A stretch of DNA of 37,790 bases from Kiritimatiellia bacterium (GTDB lineage Bacteria > Verrucomicrobiota > Kiritimatiellia > RFP12 > UBA1067): the NCBI GenBank assembly GCA_017459225.1, contig JAFUDL010000137.1:1-37790 (forward strand), read 5' to 3'. Position 1 is the stretch's first letter. Every line of letters begins with the position of its first letter. Both the position numbers and the translations under genes were made by a program. The notes below the pieces were generated by a model that was not told where the DNA came from, did no database searches, and saw only the letters and a list, made by a program, of their open reading frames with translations. This document shows positions 34,619 to 37,790 of the stretch, in pieces.

Positions 34619-36001
34619 TCATTGAGGTTTCTGGTAGTACTCGTCAACAAGCCTACGCTCCTCTTCGGTCAGCGCGGAAAGCGGAATCGGCGAGTCCTGC
34701 GGACGCCGCCCCTTCTGGTTGATGCGGTTGACGAGGCTCCAGTTGCGCGTGGGCTTCTTGACCGAGGCGTCCGGCGGCTCCTTAGCGGGAAGGTCGTAGC
34801 GCGTGAAGTCGATCACCTTCTCGGGCTCGTTCTTCGTCCAGTCGCGCAGCGTCGCAAGGCGGAACTTGCGGTTCATGTACCAGCGGATTTCAAGGTTCGC
34901 ATCCGAGTAGATCTTTGGCAGGCCGGTGCCTCGCTGGACGAAACGATAGTCCAGCTTGTCGTTGTTCGGGTTATCGCGCCGCCACGCCTCGCCGAACTCG
35001 CTCATCAGCGGCACGATCGCATCAGGGAATTCCTTGCGTATCTCCTTCAGCCACGTCGTCATCATGGCGGTGACCTCCGGCTTGAATTGCTTCACGAGGC
35101 AGATTTCCCAGTTGACGATGATCCAGCCGAAGCCGTTGCGCTTGAAGTTGTCGCCGAAGTGCGAGCGGACTACCGCGAGCGACTCCTTGAGCCCGTTCTC
35201 GAGACCCATCCTGGCGTACGTTTCGATGGGGCCCACACCCGTGCGGCTGTTACCGCCGAACTTGCGCGCGGAAAGGAAGTCGCACGTCCAGCCGTCGAGG
35301 TTCACGCAGTCGATGAAGTCCGCCTTCCCCTGCGCGGGCTTGCAGGCGTGCTCGCGGCTCGGGTAGTACGGATAGCTGATAGAACCGTCACCGTCGCCGT
35401 TGTCGATTCCGTACTGGCTCCAGATCGTGCCCTGCGCCACGTGTATGCCCTCCTCTTCCGCAAGGAAACGAAGATTGTCCGCCGCGAGGAATCCCGCGAC
35501 TATGCTGCGTGGACGATACCCGCCGCCGACCATCTCGCTCACGAGCTTCAGTCCGTCGTGGATGTCGCGGTTCGTCTGCGCGCGCGAGTTGTACATCGGC
35601 GCGAAGTACGCGCCGGGGATGAACGTGATCTCGTCGCCGTACTGGTGGTGGTATTCCACCACGCGCTTGCGGATGGCGACGTAGTTGGGCCGCTGATCAT
35701 GCAACGCCCGCCACGAGAACGACCACGTGACCTTCGCTTCGGGAATCGCATCCGCCACCGCCTTGCGGAACGTCTCGACGTCCTCCACGGAGTGATCGCG
35801 CGCCTCGTCCTTGCCCCTGTTGGCGTTGCGCGACACCTCGATCTGGTTCACGCGCACCACGGTGTTGATGTTGATCACCCGCTTGCCCTTGACCGGCCAG
35901 TTGGAGTTGAACTCCGCTCCGCCTGCCGCCGTTCCGGCCAACGACGGCAATACCGCCGCTACGCAGATTGACGCGAGTTTCATCAGTTTGTTAACGTTCA
36001 T
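34619..36001 (-). CDS. exported DUF3863 protein
   Basis: This 460-residue exported protein is of the DUF3863 kind known from Bacteroides. I start at ATG 36001 (MNVNKLMKLASICVAAVLPS, signal peptide to about 26); AAAGGAG lies 11 nt upstream and an in-frame ATG at 36025 precedes it. Recognised blocks are RVININTVVRVNQIEVSR, EAKVTWSFSWRALHDQRPNY, HHQYGDEITFIPGAYFAPMY, EEGIHVAQGTIWSQYGIDNG, YYPSREHACKP, CVNLDGWTCDFLSARKFG and EKVIDFTRYDLPAKEP. The fold looks like a deacetylase or TIM-barrel sugar enzyme, but no activity is established. Its upstream side ends directly in a broken ATPase gene, so its original promoter may be lost. Confidence 0.85.
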   Translation of the reverse strand: MNVNKLMKLASICVAAVLPSLAGTAAGGAEFNSNWPVKGKRVININTVVRVNQIEVSRNANRGKDEARDHSVEDVETFRKAVADAIPEAKVTWSFSWRALHDQRPNYVAIRKRVVEYHHQYGDEITFIPGAYFAPMYNSRAQTNRDIHDGLKLVSEMVGGGYRPRSIVAGFLAADNLRFLAEEEGIHVAQGTIWSQYGIDNGDGDGSISYPYYPSREHACKPAQGKADFIDCVNLDGWTCDFLSARKFGGNSRTGVGPIETYARMGLENGLKESLAVVRSHFGDNFKRNGFGWIIVNWEICLVKQFKPEVTAMMTTWLKEIRKEFPDAIVPLMSEFGEAWRRDNPNNDKLDYRFVQRGTGLPKIYSDANLEIRWYMNRKFRLATLRDWTKNEPEKVIDFTRYDLPAKEPPDASVKKPTRNWSLVNRINQKGRRPQDSPIPLSALTEEERRLVDEYYQKPQ

Positions 36002-36021
36002 TTTGGTTTGTTCTCCTTTTG

Positions 36022-36427
36022 TCATTCGAGCATTTTGGAAAGGTCGTCACGGGCGTAGTAGGACGGGCAGTCAGCATACCCCTGTGCCATGAGCGACTTT
36101 CGGAACCTTGCCAGCTGAATGGCCCTGCCGCCATTCTTTACCCCCGAATGCTGAAAAGAGAACCTGTTGAAAGACTCGCGAATCAAAAAGGTTTTGCCAA
36201 CACGTCTCCGCCCATATACGGCAACAAACTCCGAATAGTCAGATGAAAAAGCGTCAAGAAGCACCTTTTTTTTCCTTTTCTCTGAGGTAATTGCAAAACC
36301 TCCAAAAACATCTCACGCCAAGTTCGCAAAGTACGCGAAGTTCTGTTTCATGGATGACTTTGCGAACTTAGCGGACTTTGCGTGAAACTAAAAAGCAGGT
36401 TTTGCAACTGGCTCCTCTTCCTATCAT
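36022..36427 (-). pseudogene. broken archaeal-type P-loop ATPase gene
   Basis: The start is intact: AAAGGA, 6 nt, then ATG (36427) encoding MIGR, the usual opening of this ATPase family. A 131-bp hairpin element follows and the frame stops. Beyond it the family resumes as KRKKKVLLDAFSSDYSEF, then VAVYGRRRVGKTFLIRESF (Walker A) and NGGRAIQLARFRKSLMAQGY. It ends at a TGA after about 80 residues (normal length 400-480). Joining the parts across the element would give MIGREKEKKVLLDAF if the A-tract at 36266-36273 had seven rather than eight As, so there is probably also a +1 slip. The stop overlaps the ATG at 36025 in front of the DUF3863 gene. Confidence 0.8.
36284..36414. mobile_element. 131-bp MITE-like hairpin element with 4-bp target duplication
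   Basis: Ends are near-perfect inverted repeats: GAGCCAGTTGCAAAACC on one side and GAGGTAATTGCAAAACC on the other (14 of 17 match). The inner 11 bp, TTGCAAAACCT (36291-36301) and AGGTTTTGCAA (36397-36407), are perfect. The inside is itself an imperfect palindrome built of GCGAACTT / GCGGACTT / GCGTGA-type units. AGAG flanks both sides (36280-36283 and 36415-36418), as expected of a target duplication. It encodes nothing and splits the ATPase gene after codon 4. Confidence 0.7.
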
Positions 36428-36476
36428 GGTCAATCCTTTCTGTAAACCCTGACTCGACTTTCGGTTTCGTGTCTAT

Positions 36477-36505
36477 ATCATATCAAAATGATGTGATTTA
36501 GACAA
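36477..36505 (-). promoter_or_regulatory. promoter of the broken ATPase gene, -35 inside a repeated motif
   Basis: Minus strand: TTGTCT (36505-36500), a 17-bp spacer and TATGAT (36482-36477), 49 nt before ATG 36427. The -35 lies in TTGTCTAAATC, a half-site of the palindrome at 36538-36580. Confidence 0.6.
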
Positions 36506-36525
36506 GAAACAAATGTCAAGAAACT

Positions 36526-36702
36526 CTATTTTGCGGAAATCTGTCTAAATCTCGTTTTCAGGATCTGATTTAGACAGATTCTTGCCGTTCGCGCTGAGGT
36601 AAGCCTGCCGTCGCCATTCGGGAGCCGGCGATACGCGAATTCAAGCTCCGCCAGCGCGGCCTTGAGTTCATTGATCGCTTCTTCTTGCTTCGTGCTTTCC
36701 AT
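36526..36702 (-). CDS. small helical protein, unknown
   Basis: This is a 58-residue ORF starting at ATG 36702, 25 bp after the preceding gene stop. I translated it by hand: MESTKQEEAINELKAALAEL, EFAYRRLPNGDGRLTSARTA, then RICLNQILKTRFRQISAK. The first 25 residues are an acidic amphipathic helix. The last 15 or so are encoded by the 14-bp inverted repeat, so its natural end may have been replaced. The upstream purine stretch AAGAGAGAG is only a weak ribosome site. It may belong to the RadC operon. No family is recognised. Confidence 0.4.
   Translation of the reverse strand: MESTKQEEAINELKAALAELEFAYRRLPNGDGRLTSARTARICLNQILKTRFRQISAK
36538..36580. repeat. perfect 14-bp inverted repeat upstream of the broken ATPase gene
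   Basis: Arms AATCTGTCTAAATC (36538-36551) and GATTTAGACAGATT (36567-36580) are perfect complements around a 15-nt loop. A third half-site, GATTTAGACA, is at 36495-36504 over the ATPase -35. This fits an autoregulatory operator. Confidence 0.9.
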
Positions 36703-36727
36703 GTTTCTCTCTCTTTTGTCTTAACCT

Positions 36728-37249
36728 TTACCGCCCGAGTGCCTTTCGTTCGGCGGGGGTGATCACGCCCTCTTTTACTTGCTTGTCCAGATAGCTTTTG
36801 AGCGCGGCCTCGGACTTCGCGCAGAAGTCATCGCTCTCCTCCTTCGTGCAGAGCCCCTTCTCCGCGCGCTTGCGCGAACGCGCCATCGCCTTCTCCGCCC
36901 CGGCGATCGCCCGCTTCACGGCCACCGGCACGCGCGGCTCGCCGAAATCCGCCGCGATGCGCCGCCGCTCCGATTCAGGGAAGATGGAAAGAGGATAGGT
37001 GTTTGTAGTTGAAAAGTTGAAAAGTTGAAAGGTTGAAAAGTTATTGTCGCTAGTCGTTAGTCGACAGTCGTTAGTCGATAGTTGGCAGCAGTTAGTGACT
37101 ACGCCCTCGGCCAAGGAGACCTGCTTCTGGGTGAGCTTGACCGGCCAGCCCGCCACGACGTTCCCCGCGTGGTTCGTGTAGCCGGGCTGTGCGCCGGCGA
37201 TGGCGGAAAGCGCAAGGAACGAAAACGACAGAATGAATTCAACTTTCAA
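36728..37249 (-). CDS. exported protein with a repeat-derived insert
   Basis: This is 173 residues, starting at TTG 37249 (AAAGGG about 6 nt upstream; no ATG fits the signal peptide). Residues 1-20 are a signal peptide (MKVEFILSFSFLALSAIAGA). The C-terminal half is helical (VPVAVKRAIAGAEKAMARSR, GLCTKEESDDFCAKSEAALK) and ends with ITPAERKALG, an SHOCT-like short motif. Residues 50-82 (TNCCQLSTNDCRL through STFQLFNFSTTN) are encoded wholly by 7-mer and 8-mer tandem DNA repeats and look like an insert in a smaller protein. It lies 12 bp after the RadC-like gene. Function is unknown. Confidence 0.6.
   Translation of the reverse strand: MKVEFILSFSFLALSAIAGAQPGYTNHAGNVVAGWPVKLTQKQVSLAEGVVTNCCQLSTNDCRLTTSDNNFSTFQLFNFSTTNTYPLSIFPESERRRIAADFGEPRVPVAVKRAIAGAEKAMARSRKRAEKGLCTKEESDDFCAKSEAALKSYLDKQVKEGVITPAERKALGR
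37007..37042. repeat. 8-bp tandem repeat, about 4.5 copies
   Basis: agttgaaa is repeated (37007-37014, 37015-37022, 37023-37030, then ggttgaaa 37031-37038 and a half copy). It lies inside the coding sequence of the exported protein at 36728-37249. Confidence 0.95.
37052..37100. repeat. 7-bp tandem repeat, seven degenerate copies
   Basis: Heptamers run agtcgtt, agtcgac, agtcgtt, agtcgat, agttggc, agcagtt, agtgact. They follow the 8-bp repeat directly and are also inside the coding sequence. Confidence 0.9.
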
Positions 37250-37261
37250 TTTTTCACCCTT

Positions 37262-37657
37262 TCAGCAAAACTGCATTTCGGCAAGAGAGCAAAACCTCTC
37301 GCCGTTTCCGATTATCAGATGGTCGATGAGCTTCAGCCCCACCAGTTCAGCGCCGTCTTGAAGCCTGGCAGTCGCCGCGATGTCTGCCCTGCTCGGTGTC
37401 GGGTTCCCCGACGGATGGTTGTGCGCGACGATGATCTCCTCCGCGCCTGCTTTCAACGCTTCCCGGAAAATCGCGCCCGCGTCAATTGCAACAGTTCCAT
37501 CAACGTGCCCCACAGCAACGAGAATCGGCTTGGCAAGAACCCTGCCCTGCGCATCAAGCGGCAGCACGAACACTCGCTCTTCCTTCTGCTCTTTGGGCAA
37601 CACCGCGCGAATCATCGCGGCGGCGTCAGCGGGAGTTTGGACGACTATGCAATTCAT
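37262..37657 (-). CDS. RadC-like JAB/MPN domain protein
   Basis: This 131-residue protein consists of only the JAB/MPN metalloprotease-like domain of RadC. The zinc-binding motif is complete: HNHPSGNPTPSRAD, with a Glu upstream in IFREALKAGAEEIIVA. The usual RadC has about 220 residues and an N-terminal helix-hairpin-helix, which is missing here. JAB-only RadC proteins are common on mobile and accessory elements, and no repair role is established. The ATG overlaps the stop of the partial upstream gene (ATGA), and 12 bp separate its stop from the next gene, so it is inside an operon. Confidence 0.9.
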   Translation of the reverse strand: MNCIVVQTPADAAAMIRAVLPKEQKEERVFVLPLDAQGRVLAKPILVAVGHVDGTVAIDAGAIFREALKAGAEEIIVAHNHPSGNPTPSRADIAATARLQDGAELVGLKLIDHLIIGNGERFCSLAEMQFC

Positions 37658-37790
37658 CTGGCCCCTATTTCAATCTTTAATGACGGATCAGTTTCACAGT
37701 CGTCAATGATTTTGTTGTAGGCATCAACTAAACGTGAAGCCATATCCTTTCGTCCAGCTTGGCAGAATAATCCCCGTTCGTTTAAGTTCA
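37654..37790 (-). CDS. partial gene of unknown function, 5' end outside window
   Basis: I translated the last 44 residues by hand: NLNERGLFCQAGRKDMASRL, then VDAYNKIIDDCETDPSLKIE and IGAR, ending in TGA. The stop overlaps the RadC-like ATG, which shows translational coupling and supports that it is real. It is soluble and charged, and I recognise no family. Confidence 0.6.
   Translation of the reverse strand, partial: NLNERGLFCQAGRKDMASRLVDAYNKIIDDCETDPSLKIEIGAR

Noticed and set aside
1..37790. tRNA, rRNA or CRISPR arrays
   Set aside because: No cloverleaf-like or rRNA-like sequence and no regularly spaced direct repeats were seen by eye. The only tandem repeats are the short ones listed.

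Overview
The window looks like a contig from a gut-type member of the Verrucomicrobiota/Kiritimatiellota (PVC) group. I infer this from gene style, not from a marker phylogeny. The genes are GC-rich and there are many very large exported enzymes. One subtilase carries Listeria/Bacteroides-type repeats. There are exported FAD_oxidored and DUF3863 proteins, LamG/autotransporter-like proteins, degraded glycosidase remnants and short tandem-repeat sequences. Almost every gene is on the minus strand; the one clear exception is an exported S9 peptidase. I saw no rRNA, tRNA or CRISPR array.

Layout, left to right. (1) Positions 1-6018 hold a tightly coupled minus-strand operon. It encodes a 1639-residue transglutaminase-like/DUF4011/SF1 helicase/REase-like protein, then a coiled-coil protein, then a protein cut by the window edge whose N-terminal region resembles ESCRT-III/Snf7 (CHMP) proteins. 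This is the best candidate here for an undescribed system, plausibly a conflict or membrane-linked defence module. (2) At 6019-6174 lies a divergent promoter region, followed by a secreted S9 peptidase (6175-8241). (3) At 8238-13891 an operon contains an exported glutaminase-like protein fused to an exonuclease/endonuclease/phosphatase (EEP) domain, then rpoN (sigma-54), then an exported beta-propeller. (4) At 13991-21845 are an exported propeller protein with a discoidin-like C-terminus and a 2011-residue subtilase whose promoter sits so close to the ATG that its mRNA may be leaderless. (5) At 21955-25060 is a degraded zone: a truncated exported protein, an intact archaeal-type (DUF234) ATPase with a 15-bp palindrome upstream, and remnants of at least three exported carbohydrate-related genes. 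(6) At 25021-36001 is a block of exported catabolic genes: FAD oxidoreductase, LamG/beta-strand-repeat protein, a propeller plus (alpha/alpha)6 glycosidase fusion, a DUF5009/NagX-like membrane acyltransferase and a DUF3863 protein. (7) At 36022-37790 is a second ATPase locus that is dead. A 131-bp hairpin element sits after its fourth codon, with a palindrome upstream. Beyond it are a small ORF, an exported protein whose coding sequence contains 8-mer and 7-mer tandem repeats, a JAB-only RadC protein and a partial gene.

How the genes fit together: regions 3, 4 and 6 look like peptide, amino-acid and glycan breakdown by an anaerobic degrader. Peptidases and the glutaminase would release amino acids, propeller/glycosidase proteins and DUF3863 would act on glycans, and the DUF5009 protein may acylate sugars at the membrane. 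Regions 1, 5 and 7 are the accessory and mobile part.
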